Assembly: GCF_044142105.1 (NCBI RefSeq)
Contig: NZ_JBGTYM010000008.1
Location: 124,001-188,000 of the forward strand
Length of the DNA: 64,000 nucleotides
Direction: 5' to 3'
From: Pseudogemmobacter sp044142105
Lineage (GTDB): Bacteria; Pseudomonadota; Alphaproteobacteria; Rhodobacterales; Rhodobacteraceae
Below, piece after piece: positions 26,550 through 35,338 of this stretch. The notes under the pieces were generated by a model. The model was not told where the DNA came from, did no database searches, and saw only the letters and a program-made list of their open reading frames with translations. Both the position numbers and the translations under genes were made by a program. Numbering within the stretch: position 1 is the stretch's first letter; each line of letters begins with the position of its first letter.

Positions 26550-29225
26550 ATGCCCGCCGACACGGAAAGCCGTCCCTCGCCCGACGCGCTGCTGCACCAG
26601 GCTGCGCGCGAAGGCAGGGGGCGGCTGAAGTTGTTCCTCGGCGCAGCGCCCGGCGTCGGCAAGACCTGGGCCATGCTGGACGATGCCCATCGCAAGCAGG
26701 CCGAAGGCGTCGATGTGCTCGCGGCGCTGATCGAAACCCATGGCAGGGCGGAAACCCAGGCCAAGCTGGCCGGCCTGACGCAACTGCCGCGCAAGGCAGT
26801 GCTGTATCGCGACCGCGCCCTGACCGAGATGGATCTTGACGCGCTTCTGGCGCGCCGCCCCGACCTGGCCCTGATCGACGAGCTGGCCCATACCAATGCC
26901 GAAGGCAGCCGCCACGAAAAGCGCTGGCAGGATGTCGAGGAGGTGCTGGCCGCCGGGATCGACGTCTACACCACGCTGAACATCCAGCATATCGAGACGC
27001 TGAACGAGACCGTGGCCCGGATCACCGGAGTCCGGGTGCGCGAGACCGTGCCCGACAGCGTCATGGACATGGCCGACGAGATCGAACTGATCGACATCCC
27101 GCCGGAAGAACTGGTGAAGCGGCTGAAACAGGGCAAGGTCTATCCTGCCGACCAGGCCTCGCGCGCGCTGGGGTCCTTTTTCGTCATGGGCAATCTGACA
27201 GCGCTGCGCGAACTGGCGATGCGCACCGCCGCCGACCGGGTTGACGCCCAGTTGCGCGAACACATGGCGGTCAACGCCATCCAGGGCCCCTGGCCGACGC
27301 AAGAGCGCATTCTGGTCTGCGTCAATGAAAGCCCGGCGGCGCGCGAGGCGATCCGCGTCGCCAAACGCTCGGCCGACCGCGCGCGGGTCGGGTGGATCGC
27401 GCTCAACATCGTCTCGACCCGCAGCGAGGACATGACCGAGGCCGACAAGGACCGGCTGGCCGCCACCCTGCGCCTGGCCGAAAGGCTGGGCGCGGAACTG
27501 GCCACGCTGGAAAGCGAGCGCGATGTCGCCGACGCAATCCTTGCCTTGGCCCGCGACCGCAACGTGCAGCGGATCGTTGTCGGCCGCAGGCGCCGCCGCA
27601 CGCTTTGGGAACGGCTGACGACCGAGGATTACGCGCGTGACCTGATCCGGCAGGCAGGGTCTTTCGAAGTGACGATCGCCTCGGAACCCGAGGAAAAGGT
27701 TGCGGGCCGGACCCTGCGCCTGCCGCGCCTGAGCGGCGGGCCGATGGCCTGGGGCGAGGCGGTTCTGGCGACGGCGGCCGCATCGCTGGGGGCCTGGGCG
27801 GCGGATACGCTGTTTCCCGTTGCCTCGCTGGCACTTTTCTTCATGACCGCCGTGATCGTCGTGGCCAGCAGGCGGGGCATGGGACCATCGGCGCTGGCTT
27901 CGGTGCTGGGCTTCTTCTCCTATGACTTCTTCTTCGTCGATCCGCGCCTGACCTTCACGATCACCGATCGAAGCGAGCTGCTGACCCTGACGCTCTTCCT
28001 TGCCGCCTCGCTGGTCACGGGCAATCTGGCCGCGCGGCTGCGGGCCAGGGTCGAGGCGCAATCGGCCATCGTCGACCGCACGAACAAGCTCTACGACTTC
28101 AGCCGCCGCGTCGCTTCGGCGGCAACGGCGGATGACGTGATCTGGGCCTCGGTCAGCCATGTCGCCACGACGCTGCGCTGCGAGTCGGTGCTGCTTTTAC
28201 CGCGAGGCGGCGCGCTTCAGGTGGTGGGTGGCTTTCCGCCCGAGGATCGCCTGGACCTTCGCGACCAATCGGCAGCGCAATTCGCCTGGGAGAAGGGCGA
28301 ACCGGCGGGACAGGGGTCCGACACGCTACCGACTGCGCGGTGGTTCTTCTTGCCGCTTATCGCTTCGGATCGCCGGCTCGGCGTCCTTGGCATCGCCTTC
28401 GACGACGACCGCATCCTGCCCCGCACCGACCGCCGGCTGCTGGAGGCTCTGGTCGACCAGATCGCCCTGGCGCTGGAACGGCTGCGCCTGACCGAAGACC
28501 TTGCCGCGACAGAACTGGCGACCGAGACCGAGCGGCTGCGCACGGCCCTGTTGAATTCGGTGAGCCACGACCTGCGCACGCCGCTTGTCACCATCATCGG
28601 CGCCGCAGGAAGCCTGGCGGAAACCGATCTGTCGCCGGGCGCCCGCAGGGATCTGGCCGAGAATATCCGCGAAGAGGGCGAAAGATTGGACCGCTATGTC
28701 CAGAACCTGCTGGACATGACCCGCCTCGGTCATGGCGCGCTGACGCCCCGGCTGGCACCGCTGGATCTGGCCGAACTGGTCGGCAGCGCCCGCCAGCGGA
28801 TGCGCGGTGTGTTGCGCGCGCATGTCCTGCGGATCGACCTGCCCCCCAGCCTGGAGATGGTGCTCACCGACGCGCTGCTTTTGGAGCAGGTGTTGGTGAA
28901 CATCCTGGACAATGCGGCGAAATATGCGCCGCTTGGATCAGCGATCGTCATCTCCGGCAAATCCGCCCCCGGGCGGGTCGAGCTGTCCATCGCCGATCAA
29001 GGGCCAGGCATTCCGCCTGCCGATCAGGCCCGGGTCTTCGACATGTTCTACCGGGTGGCGGGTGGCGACCGCCAGCGGGCGGGCACGGGCCTGGGCCTTG
29101 CGATCTGCAAGGGGCTGGTCGAGGCGATGGGGGGCAGCATCCGGGCGGAAAGCGGCTGGCCCGATGGCAGCGGCACCCGTATCGTCCTGTCGCTGCCCGT
29201 TGCTGATGCCGAGAGACCGCTATGA
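26550..29225 (+). CDS. kdpD: Sensor histidine kinase KdpD
   Basis: An 891-aa sensor. The N-terminal KdpD domain has Walker-like GAAPGVGKTWAMLDDAH (about 32-48) and LALIDELAHTNAEGSRH. A USP-like domain follows (about 250-370, ILVCVNESPAAREAI). Four membrane helices lie around 395-500, then a GAF-like region, the phosphorylated His in NSVSHDLRTPLVTI and the ATPase domain with NILDNAAKYAP and GTGLGLAICKGLVEAMGG. It senses low K+ or turgor and phosphorylates KdpE. It overlaps kdpE by four bases. Confidence 0.96.
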   Translation: MPADTESRPSPDALLHQAAREGRGRLKLFLGAAPGVGKTWAMLDDAHRKQAEGVDVLAALIETHGRAETQAKLAGLTQLPRKAVLYRDRALTEMDLDALLARRPDLALIDELAHTNAEGSRHEKRWQDVEEVLAAGIDVYTTLNIQHIETLNETVARITGVRVRETVPDSVMDMADEIELIDIPPEELVKRLKQGKVYPADQASRALGSFFVMGNLTALRELAMRTAADRVDAQLREHMAVNAIQGPWPTQERILVCVNESPAAREAIRVAKRSADRARVGWIALNIVSTRSEDMTEADKDRLAATLRLAERLGAELATLESERDVADAILALARDRNVQRIVVGRRRRRTLWERLTTEDYARDLIRQAGSFEVTIASEPEEKVAGRTLRLPRLSGGPMAWGEAVLATAAASLGAWAADTLFPVASLALFFMTAVIVVASRRGMGPSALASVLGFFSYDFFFVDPRLTFTITDRSELLTLTLFLAASLVTGNLAARLRARVEAQSAIVDRTNKLYDFSRRVASAATADDVIWASVSHVATTLRCESVLLLPRGGALQVVGGFPPEDRLDLRDQSAAQFAWEKGEPAGQGSDTLPTARWFFLPLIASDRRLGVLGIAFDDDRILPRTDRRLLEALVDQIALALERLRLTEDLAATELATETERLRTALLNSVSHDLRTPLVTIIGAAGSLAETDLSPGARRDLAENIREEGERLDRYVQNLLDMTRLGHGALTPRLAPLDLAELVGSARQRMRGVLRAHVLRIDLPPSLEMVLTDALLLEQVLVNILDNAAKYAPLGSAIVISGKSAPGRVELSIADQGPGIPPADQARVFDMFYRVAGGDRQRAGTGLGLAICKGLVEAMGGSIRAESGWPDGSGTRIVLSLPVADAERPL

Positions 29226-29905
29226 CCGCCCGCGTGCTTGTCGTCGATGACGAAGCCCCGATCCGTCGCTTCCTGCGCGTGGCGCTGGAGGCCGAGGGTC
29301 ACGCCGTCATCGAGGCCGCGACGGCCCGCGAGGCGGTCGCTGCCACCGCGCGCGAGAACCCTGCCCTGCTGGTGCTGGATCTGGGCCTGCCCGATGCCGA
29401 CGGCCTGTCGGTCCTGAAGGAAATCCGCACCTGGTCGCAAGTGCCGGTGCTGATCCTGTCGGTGCGCAGCGACGAATTGGGCAAGGTCGAGGCACTGGAT
29501 GCCGGTGCCCAGGATTATGTGGTCAAGCCCTTCGGAATGAAGGAATTCCTGGCCCGCATCCGCAGTCTGCTGCGGGACCGGTCGTCGGATGATGCCGCCC
29601 CCTCCAGCCTCTCGATCGGCCCATTGGCCATAGACGCGGCGACCCACACCGCAACGCTGGACGGCAAAGCCCTGCATCTGACGCGGCGTGAGTTCGACCT
29701 GTTGTGGATCATGGCCAGCCATCGCGGCCGGCTGATGACGCAGGAGATGATCCTGAAAGCGATCTGGGGCCCGGCACATCTGCGCGACAGCCAGTATCTG
29801 CGCGTCTATATTCGCCAGTTGCGCCAGAAGCTGGGTGATGACGCCAGCAATCCGCGCTTCCTCTTCACCGAGCCGGGCGTCGGCTACCGCATGGCCGACG
29901 ACTAG
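29222..29905 (+). CDS. kdpE: Response regulator KdpE
   Basis: A 227-aa OmpR/PhoB-type regulator. The receiver domain has the acidic pair DDE at 9-11, the phosphorylated Asp53 in VLDLGLPDADG and Lys in VVKPFGM. The C-terminal winged helix includes LTRREFDLLWIMASHRGRLMTQEMILKAIWG and RVYIRQLRQKLG. It activates kdp transcription. The stop is followed within about 14 bases by the end of an IS5-family transposase gene. Confidence 0.95.
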   Translation: MTARVLVVDDEAPIRRFLRVALEAEGHAVIEAATAREAVAATARENPALLVLDLGLPDADGLSVLKEIRTWSQVPVLILSVRSDELGKVEALDAGAQDYVVKPFGMKEFLARIRSLLRDRSSDDAAPSSLSIGPLAIDAATHTATLDGKALHLTRREFDLLWIMASHRGRLMTQEMILKAIWGPAHLRDSQYLRVYIRQLRQKLGDDASNPRFLFTEPGVGYRMADD

Positions 29906-30730
29906 AGCGCGGACTCAATTTATCGCAGCCATATTCTTGCTGATGCGAGAGCGAGCGCGGTGAGGAAATTTGTTGCGTGTTTCTCGAAGCGCGTGGCGAT
30001 GCGACGGAATTGTTTGAGTTTGCAGAAGAACCGTTCGATCAGGTTTCGGCGGCGGTAGATGTCCGGCGGAACGCTTCGTTGGATGCGGACGCGACTTTGG
30101 GTCGGGATATGCGCCTGACCACCGCGCGTCACCACCCGTTCGACCAGAGCGAGGCTGTCATAGCCGCGATCCGCGACCACGGTGCCCGGCGGCAGGGTGT
30201 CCAGCAGGATGGGCGCGGTGGTCTTGTCCGACGCCTGCCCAGGCGTGAGGTGAAGCCGGACGGGCAGCCCGTCCTGATCCACGACGGCATGGATCTTGGT
30301 GCTCAACCCGCCACGAGAACGGCCAATGGCATGATCCTCGCCCCTTTTTTCCGCCGGCGGCGTGCTGGTGGGCGCGGACGATGGAACTGTCGATCAACTG
30401 CAAGGACTGCGGGGAGCGCTCTGCAAGTTCCTTGAACACTTTCAACCATATACCCCGTTTGGCCCAACGGTTGAACCGATTATAGACGGTCGTGTGAGGG
30501 CCATACCGTTCCGGCAGGTCACGCCAAGGCGCTCCGGTCTGGAGCACATAGAATATCCCATTCGCCACACGACGGTCATCAACCCGGTGCTTTCCCTTGC
30601 CCGGCCTCGGCAGCGGCGGCTCCACCAATCGCCATTCCTCGTCGCTCAGATCGTAACGCGCCATGAAACCCTCCCGCCCATGGCAGGAATGAATCACAGC
30701 AAGAACCCAACCGGAATCCCCCTATCGAGT
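29906..30730 (-). mobile_element. IS5-family insertion sequence (IS427-like)
   Basis: About 0.8 kb between kdpE and the kinase gene, carrying a two-frame transposase. The exact ends are unclear: the right end reads GGGGGATTCCGGTTGGG on the minus strand and the left end has GGACTCAATTTATC, only weakly related. A CTAG borders both flanking gene ends, compatible with the short target duplications of this group. Confidence 0.7.
29920..30664 (-). CDS. IS5-family transposase made by frameshift
   Basis: The first frame starts MARYDLSDEEWRLVEPPLP (30664) and carries RVANGIFYVLQTGAPWRDLPERYGP and the first Asp in LIDSSIVRAHQ. It stops at 30158. The second frame, ending at 29920, carries STKIHAVVDQDGLPVRLHLTPGQASD, the second Asp in VVADRGYDS and the DDE Glu in YRRRNLIERFFCKLKQFRRIATRFEK. 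An A6G4 slippery run lies at 30350-30341 in the overlap, as in IS5-group elements that use programmed frameshifting. No other damage is visible, so the element may be active. Confidence 0.85.
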
Positions 30731-30737
30731 ACGACGC

Positions 30738-31739
30738 CTAGGCAAAGCCCTCGATATAGGCCTGCGCGAGTTTCGCCGTCCCGGCGGCAAAATGCGGGGC
30801 CATCGCTTGCGGTTCGGGGGCCTCGATATGGCTGCCGATCCAGGCGAGAAGGGCCATGCGGCGCAGCATGACGAAGGTGTCGATCTCGACCTCTTCCGCC
30901 TCCGACAGCGGGCGGACCGAACGGTAGCCCCGGACCCAGGCTTGGCGCAGGACGGGCACCTGGGGGTGATCCTCCATGAAACTGATGCCTGTCGCGAAGT
31001 CGTAAAGAAACCAGCCCAGGCCGCAATCGTCAAAGTCGATCAGCCGCGTGGTTTCGCCCTCGATCAGCAGATTCGCCAGCCTCATGTCGGCATGGACCAG
31101 GCCGAAGCGGTCTGGCCCCTTCCCGAAAGCCGCCAGCCGGCGGCATATCAGCGCCTCGGCCTTCTCCAGTACAGCGCGGATCTCGGGCGTGACGTTCGGC
31201 GCGTCCCTCCAGTCGCCCCAATTCGCCTGCGGGCCGAAAACCGCCTCTGCATCCCAATGCAGCCGCTCCAAAGGGGTTGGCTTCTGCCATCCCTGCGAAT
31301 GGATATGGGTTCGCGCGGCGATGGCGCCAAGGCGCTCGAACGGGGCGGCCAGGTCCTCGTTCTCGTCGGGCTGGCGCCCCGGCGCGAAGGCAAACATCAC
31401 CATGAAGCGCGGCTCTGGCAGGTCGGGATGATGCCCTTTCTGCACCAGAGCGCCGTTCCGCCCGATGATCGGCGGCGGGGTCAGGACCATGTTATCCGCC
31501 GCCAGGGCCTGCGACCAGGCCAGTTCCTGCTCGATCCCGCGGCGGGAGTGATAGGCGGGGCGGTGGACCCGAAGGATCGAGCGGAAGTCGCCCGCCTCGA
31601 CCAGATAGGTGGCGTTTTCCGAGACGTTGATCAGCCGCGCCTGCGCCCCCTCGGGCACGGCCCAAAGCTGCAACGAAGAATTGGCCAGTTGATCAAGATG
31701 GCGAAGAAGAACCTGCAACGGAATGGTATCGGCCAGCAT
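30738..31739 (-). CDS. APH-fold small-molecule kinase (amino-alcohol kinase candidate)
   Basis: A 333-aa kinase of the aminoglycoside phosphotransferase / homoserine kinase fold. The catalytic loop is VHADMRLANLL (H-x-D-x4-N) and the metal-binding part is LIDFDDCGLGW. The N-terminal lobe has an ATP-site Lys/Arg region (SILRVHRPAYHS). It is the last gene of the BMC operon. In RMM-type microcompartment loci such a kinase is thought to phosphorylate 1-amino-2-propanol; I infer the same here. Antibiotic resistance is unlikely from context. The IS5 element starts right after its stop. Confidence 0.8.
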   Translation of the reverse strand: MLADTIPLQVLLRHLDQLANSSLQLWAVPEGAQARLINVSENATYLVEAGDFRSILRVHRPAYHSRRGIEQELAWSQALAADNMVLTPPPIIGRNGALVQKGHHPDLPEPRFMVMFAFAPGRQPDENEDLAAPFERLGAIAARTHIHSQGWQKPTPLERLHWDAEAVFGPQANWGDWRDAPNVTPEIRAVLEKAEALICRRLAAFGKGPDRFGLVHADMRLANLLIEGETTRLIDFDDCGLGWFLYDFATGISFMEDHPQVPVLRQAWVRGYRSVRPLSEAEEVEIDTFVMLRRMALLAWIGSHIEAPEPQAMAPHFAAGTAKLAQAYIEGFA

Positions 31740-31748
31740 GGCACCCCC

Positions 31749-32528
31749 TCAGATCGACGCCAGAGCTTCCAGCGATTCCGGCAGGATCTGGCCGCCGTCC
31801 ACAATGATCTGCTGGCCGGTTATGTAGCCTGCCTCGTCCGACGCGAAAAACAGCGCTGCGTTCCCGATATCCTCGACCGCGCCAAGCCGTTTCAGCGGGA
31901 TCGAAGCGGCCATCGTCTTGAGATAATCCTCGCCCAGGCCTTGCAGGCCCTCGGTGATGATATTGCCGGGCATGACCGCGTTGATCGTGGTGTTGTAGCG
32001 CGCAAGCTCCATCGCGGCGGTCTTGATGAAGCCCAGCTGCCCGGCCTTCGAGGCACCGTAATGCGACCAGCCCGGATAGCCGGTGACGGGCCCGGTGATC
32101 GACGAGGTGACAACGACCCGGCCCTTGCCCGCCTTCTCGAAATGTGGAATTGCCGCCTTCACGGTGAAGAAGGTCGAACGCAGGTTCGTCGCCATCACGT
32201 GATCCCAGTCTCCGGGCGTCATGTCGACCATCTTGACCTGCGGGAAAGCGCCGGCATTGACGCAGAGCACGCCAATCCCGCCTTGTGCCGCGGCTGCCTC
32301 ATCGACCATGCGGCGGACGCTGTCATAGTCGGTTACGTCGCAAACCGCCCCTCGGGCCGTCGCGCCAAGCGCGTTCATCTCGGCCACGGCATCGTCGATA
32401 TCGGCCTTGTTGCGGGCCGCGATCGTAAGCTTGACCCCCGCACGGGCAAAGCAGCGGGCGATGCCGCGGCCAATGCCCTTGGAGCCGCCGGTGACGATGA
32501 CGCTCCGGTCCTTGAGTGATGTCAGCAT
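31749..32528 (-). CDS. SDR dehydrogenase of BMC operon (amino-alcohol dehydrogenase candidate)
   Basis: A 259-aa classical SDR with cofactor loop TGGSKGIGRGIARC (14-27), NAG in VNAGAFPQV, Ser in TSSITGPVTG and catalytic YGASKAGQ. It resembles the S-(+)-1-amino-2-propanol dehydrogenases of RMM microcompartments, which interconvert aminoacetone and 1-amino-2-propanol, but also general SDRs. No terminal peptide that would target it to the shell lumen is visible. It lies 9 bases before the kinase gene. Confidence 0.8.
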   Translation of the reverse strand: MLTSLKDRSVIVTGGSKGIGRGIARCFARAGVKLTIAARNKADIDDAVAEMNALGATARGAVCDVTDYDSVRRMVDEAAAAQGGIGVLCVNAGAFPQVKMVDMTPGDWDHVMATNLRSTFFTVKAAIPHFEKAGKGRVVVTSSITGPVTGYPGWSHYGASKAGQLGFIKTAAMELARYNTTINAVMPGNIITEGLQGLGEDYLKTMAASIPLKRLGAVEDIGNAALFFASDEAGYITGQQIIVDGGQILPESLEALASI

Positions 32529-32555
32529 TGTATCCTCCCGTTTTTCTTTTTTGTT

Positions 32556-33350
32556 TCAGTCCCGCGGCCGCATCCAGCGCATCAGCAACAGCCCAACCGC
32601 GACCAGCAGCGTCGAGCCGATCACCGAGAGCACGCCCAGCGCGGGGATCTGCGGTGTGTAGCCCGAGACCATGCGCGAATAGAGCCACTTGGGCAGCGTC
32701 GCATCCACCCCGGTCGTGAAGAGCGAAAGCGGGAAGTTGCCCCAAGACAGAAGAAAAGCGAACAACCCGGCCGAGACGATGCCCGGCATCAGCAGCGGCA
32801 GGGTGATCTCGCGCATGACCGTCAAGGTCGAGGCCCCCATATCGCGCGCGGCCTCTTCCAGCGCCGGATCGAAGGCATAGGCACGGATGGCGATGATCAG
32901 CGTGGTGATCGGCGCGATCCACACCAGATGGGCGACGACCGCCGTCTTCCAGCTGGGCGTGATCCCCAGGGCCGAGAACCAGATCAGAAGGGCAAGACCA
33001 AGCACCGTCTGAGGAAAGAAGATCGGCAGGAGGATGATCTTCTGGAACAGCCCACGATAGCGCCATTGAAAGCGTGCAAAGGCCAGCGCGCCGAAGAAGC
33101 CGATCACCATCGACAGGATCGTCACAGAGACCGCGATCTTCAGCGAGGTGAGCACAAGTTCTCGCACCGTCGGGCTGGTGACGGCGGCGGCCATCCATTC
33201 GCTGGTATAGCGCTTGATCGGGAAGCTGAGGTAGCGCGCCTTGGAGACCGAGGCGAAGCCGACCGAGAGGAGAGGCAGGTAGAGGATGCAGAGGATCACG
33301 ACGCCATAGAGGTAAAGAGCGATCCGGGTCGAATTGGAAACCTGCCTCAT
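32556..33350 (-). CDS. ABC transporter permease (PotC/PotI-like)
   Basis: A 264-aa inner-membrane permease with six hydrophobic segments and the EAA loop EEAARDMGASTLTVMREITLPLL. It is the second permease of a spermidine/putrescine-type importer encoded inside the BMC operon. It overlaps the other permease gene by four bases. Confidence 0.9.
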   Translation of the reverse strand: MRQVSNSTRIALYLYGVVILCILYLPLLSVGFASVSKARYLSFPIKRYTSEWMAAAVTSPTVRELVLTSLKIAVSVTILSMVIGFFGALAFARFQWRYRGLFQKIILLPIFFPQTVLGLALLIWFSALGITPSWKTAVVAHLVWIAPITTLIIAIRAYAFDPALEEAARDMGASTLTVMREITLPLLMPGIVSAGLFAFLLSWGNFPLSLFTTGVDATLPKWLYSRMVSGYTPQIPALGVLSVIGSTLLVAVGLLLMRWMRPRD

Positions 33351-34201
33351 CTCTTGCGCCCCATGATCGCGTCCAGGTCGATCCGGCTGATCGGCACCAG
33401 CGCCAAAAGCGCCACGACCACGATCAACATCAGCGAGAGGGCCGACCCAAGCGGCCAGTTCTGCCCAAAGGTGAAGGCGCTTTCGACATCATCGGTCAGC
33501 ACGATGATCGACCGGCCACCCAGTAGCTTGGCTTCGGCCACGGCGCCGGCGGACAGGACGAAGGTCAAGAGGCACCCGACCATGATCCCAGGCGCGGCGA
33601 GCGGCATCTCGATCTCGAAGAGAATGCGCGCGGGGCCTGCGCCAAGGTCCGAAGCAGCGAGCCGTGCGTCATCCGGCACCAGCGAGATGCCCTGCGCCAG
33701 CGGGAACAGCATGAAGGGAAAATAGACATAGCACATTCCGAAGACGATCACCGGCCAGTCATAGAGCGGCGTCTCGAAGCTGAAGCCGAACCAGGACCGC
33801 AGGTAGCCTTCCAGAAGGCCGCCCTTCATCAAGGACAGGCTCCAGCCGAACAGGCGAATGTTCTCCGAAACGAAAAGGATCAGGACGACCAGGATCGTGA
33901 TGACCAGCGTGAAACGGCCAAAGACCTTGGCCATGCCATAGGCCAGCGGCCAGCTGACCACGAACAGGATCGCCGTCGTCAGGAAGGCCAGGCCAAGCGA
34001 GCGCAGAAGCGACTTGTAATAGCCCTGCTCCCAGATCACGGCGAAGGAGGAGAAGTCCGGCAGATGCGCCAGCTCGAACACCTTCTGCGGCATAACGGCA
34101 AAGGCCGCGACCAGCAGAAGCGGCATGACAAAGCTGAGCAGCAGCAGAATGCTGACCGGAAGGGCAGAAAGCAGGCCCAGGCGGCGTTCAAGCCGTTCCA
34201 T
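33347..34201 (-). CDS. ABC transporter permease (PotB/PotH-like)
   Basis: A 284-aa permease with an N-terminal helix (VSILLLLSFVMPLLLVAAFAVMPQ) and EAA loop (ARLAASDLGAGPARILFEIEMPLA). It pairs with the PotC-like permease. Its start overlaps the ATPase gene by 14 bases, indicating one transcript. Confidence 0.9.
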   Translation of the reverse strand: MERLERRLGLLSALPVSILLLLSFVMPLLLVAAFAVMPQKVFELAHLPDFSSFAVIWEQGYYKSLLRSLGLAFLTTAILFVVSWPLAYGMAKVFGRFTLVITILVVLILFVSENIRLFGWSLSLMKGGLLEGYLRSWFGFSFETPLYDWPVIVFGMCYVYFPFMLFPLAQGISLVPDDARLAASDLGAGPARILFEIEMPLAAPGIMVGCLLTFVLSAGAVAEAKLLGGRSIIVLTDDVESAFTFGQNWPLGSALSLMLIVVVALLALVPISRIDLDAIMGRKR

Positions 34202-35282
34202 CGGCGGCCTCCGCGATCAGGTGCACCGCGCCGCTGTCCCAGCCCAGTGTCACTTCGGTGCCGACCGGGGCGGTCAGGCGGGTCTCGAAGGGCCGTTCGA
34301 CGGTCACAAGGCCCGCCGCCGTCTCGACCGAATACTGCACGCGAGAGCCCAATGCATATTCGGCGGCAAGGCGACCTTTCAGGGTGAAATCCGCCCCCTG
34401 CCCCGGATCGAGGAACCGCACCAGTTCCGGCCGGACCATCAGCACGCCGCGCCAACCCGGCGCCACGGCGAGCTTTCCCGCGACGGCAGAGATGCCTTGG
34501 GCGGGCCAGTCCGGCGTTCCGTCCGCGCGTGCGGTGACCGGGAACAGATTGACCTCGCCCATGAAGCTGGCGACGAAACGGCTGACGGGGCGCGAATAGA
34601 TTTCCTCGGCGGTGGCGATCTGCTCGAAGCGACCCGCACGCATGATCGCGATGCGATCCGACATCACCATCGCCTCTTCCAGCGAGTGGGTGATGTAGAC
34701 GAAGGTCTTGCCGGTCCGGGCATGCAGGTCCTTCAGCTCTTTCTCCAGCGTCTTTCGAAGGCGGTAATCCAGCGCCGAGAGCGGCTCGTCGAAGACGATG
34801 ATCTGCGGATCAAAGGCCAGGGCCCGTGCCAGCGCCACGCGCTGGCGTTCGCCGCCCGAACATTGCGAGATGCGCTTGCCGTGATAGCTTTCCGGCAGGC
34901 GCAGCAACGCCAGCAATTCTATCGCGCGGGCGCGGCGATCCGCGGACGAGACGCCCTTCAGCTTCAGCGGGAATTCGATGTTCTGGCCCACCGTCATGTG
35001 CGGGAACAGGGCCAGAGACTGGAACACCATGCAGGTCGGGCGCTTGTTCGCCGGCATCGTGTCGATGCGGGCGCCGTTGAGGTTGATCGTGCCTTCGGAC
35101 ACGTCGTCGATCCCGACCAAAAGCCGGATCAGCGTGGACTTGCCGCTGCCCGAGGGGCCGACGATGGTCAGGAACTCGCCTTCCGCGATGTCAAGACTGA
35201 TCCGGTCCAGCGCGGTGAACCGCCCGAACCGCTTGGTGACATTGTCGATCTTCACGAAAGGCTTCGCGGCCATCTCTTGCAC
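34188..35282 (-). CDS. ABC transporter ATPase (PotA-like)
   Basis: A 364-aa ATPase with Walker A GPSGSGKST, Q-loop MVFQSLALFPHM, signature CSGGERQRVALARAL and Walker B IIVFDEPLSALD. The C-terminal third is a TOBE-type regulatory domain (LAVAPGWRGVLMVRPE). It energises the importer of the BMC operon. An ATG three codons downstream (MAAKPFVK) is a possible alternative start. Confidence 0.92.
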   Translation of the reverse strand: MQEMAAKPFVKIDNVTKRFGRFTALDRISLDIAEGEFLTIVGPSGSGKSTLIRLLVGIDDVSEGTINLNGARIDTMPANKRPTCMVFQSLALFPHMTVGQNIEFPLKLKGVSSADRRARAIELLALLRLPESYHGKRISQCSGGERQRVALARALAFDPQIIVFDEPLSALDYRLRKTLEKELKDLHARTGKTFVYITHSLEEAMVMSDRIAIMRAGRFEQIATAEEIYSRPVSRFVASFMGEVNLFPVTARADGTPDWPAQGISAVAGKLAVAPGWRGVLMVRPELVRFLDPGQGADFTLKGRLAAEYALGSRVQYSVETAAGLVTVERPFETRLTAPVGTEVTLGWDSGAVHLIAEAADGTA

Positions 35283-35302
35283 TCATTTCCTTGGGGAAGC
35301 GT

Positions 35303-35330
35303 CGGCCCGCCGGTCCCCACCGGCGGGCCG
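35303..35330 (-). terminator. Perfect stem-loop between binding-protein and ATPase genes
   Basis: A 12-bp perfect stem (CGGCCCGCCGGT and its complement) with a 4-base loop lies just after the binding-protein stop. It has no T-run. As with the hairpin at 4467-4493, it probably stabilises the upstream message or partly ends transcription. Confidence 0.55.
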
Positions 35331-35338
35331 GGCGGGTC

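Noticed and set aside
26529..28160. A 543-codon minus-strand open frame
   Set aside because: It is antisense to kdpD, whose domains are all intact.
30158..30306. Transposase frameshift read as a disabling mutation
   Set aside because: The shift coincides with an A6G4 slippery run in the overlap of the two frames, as in IS5-group elements with programmed frameshifting, and the rest is intact.
30738..31739. Aminoglycoside resistance gene
   Set aside because: The fold matches, but the gene is the last member of a microcompartment operon in which such kinases act on small amino alcohols.
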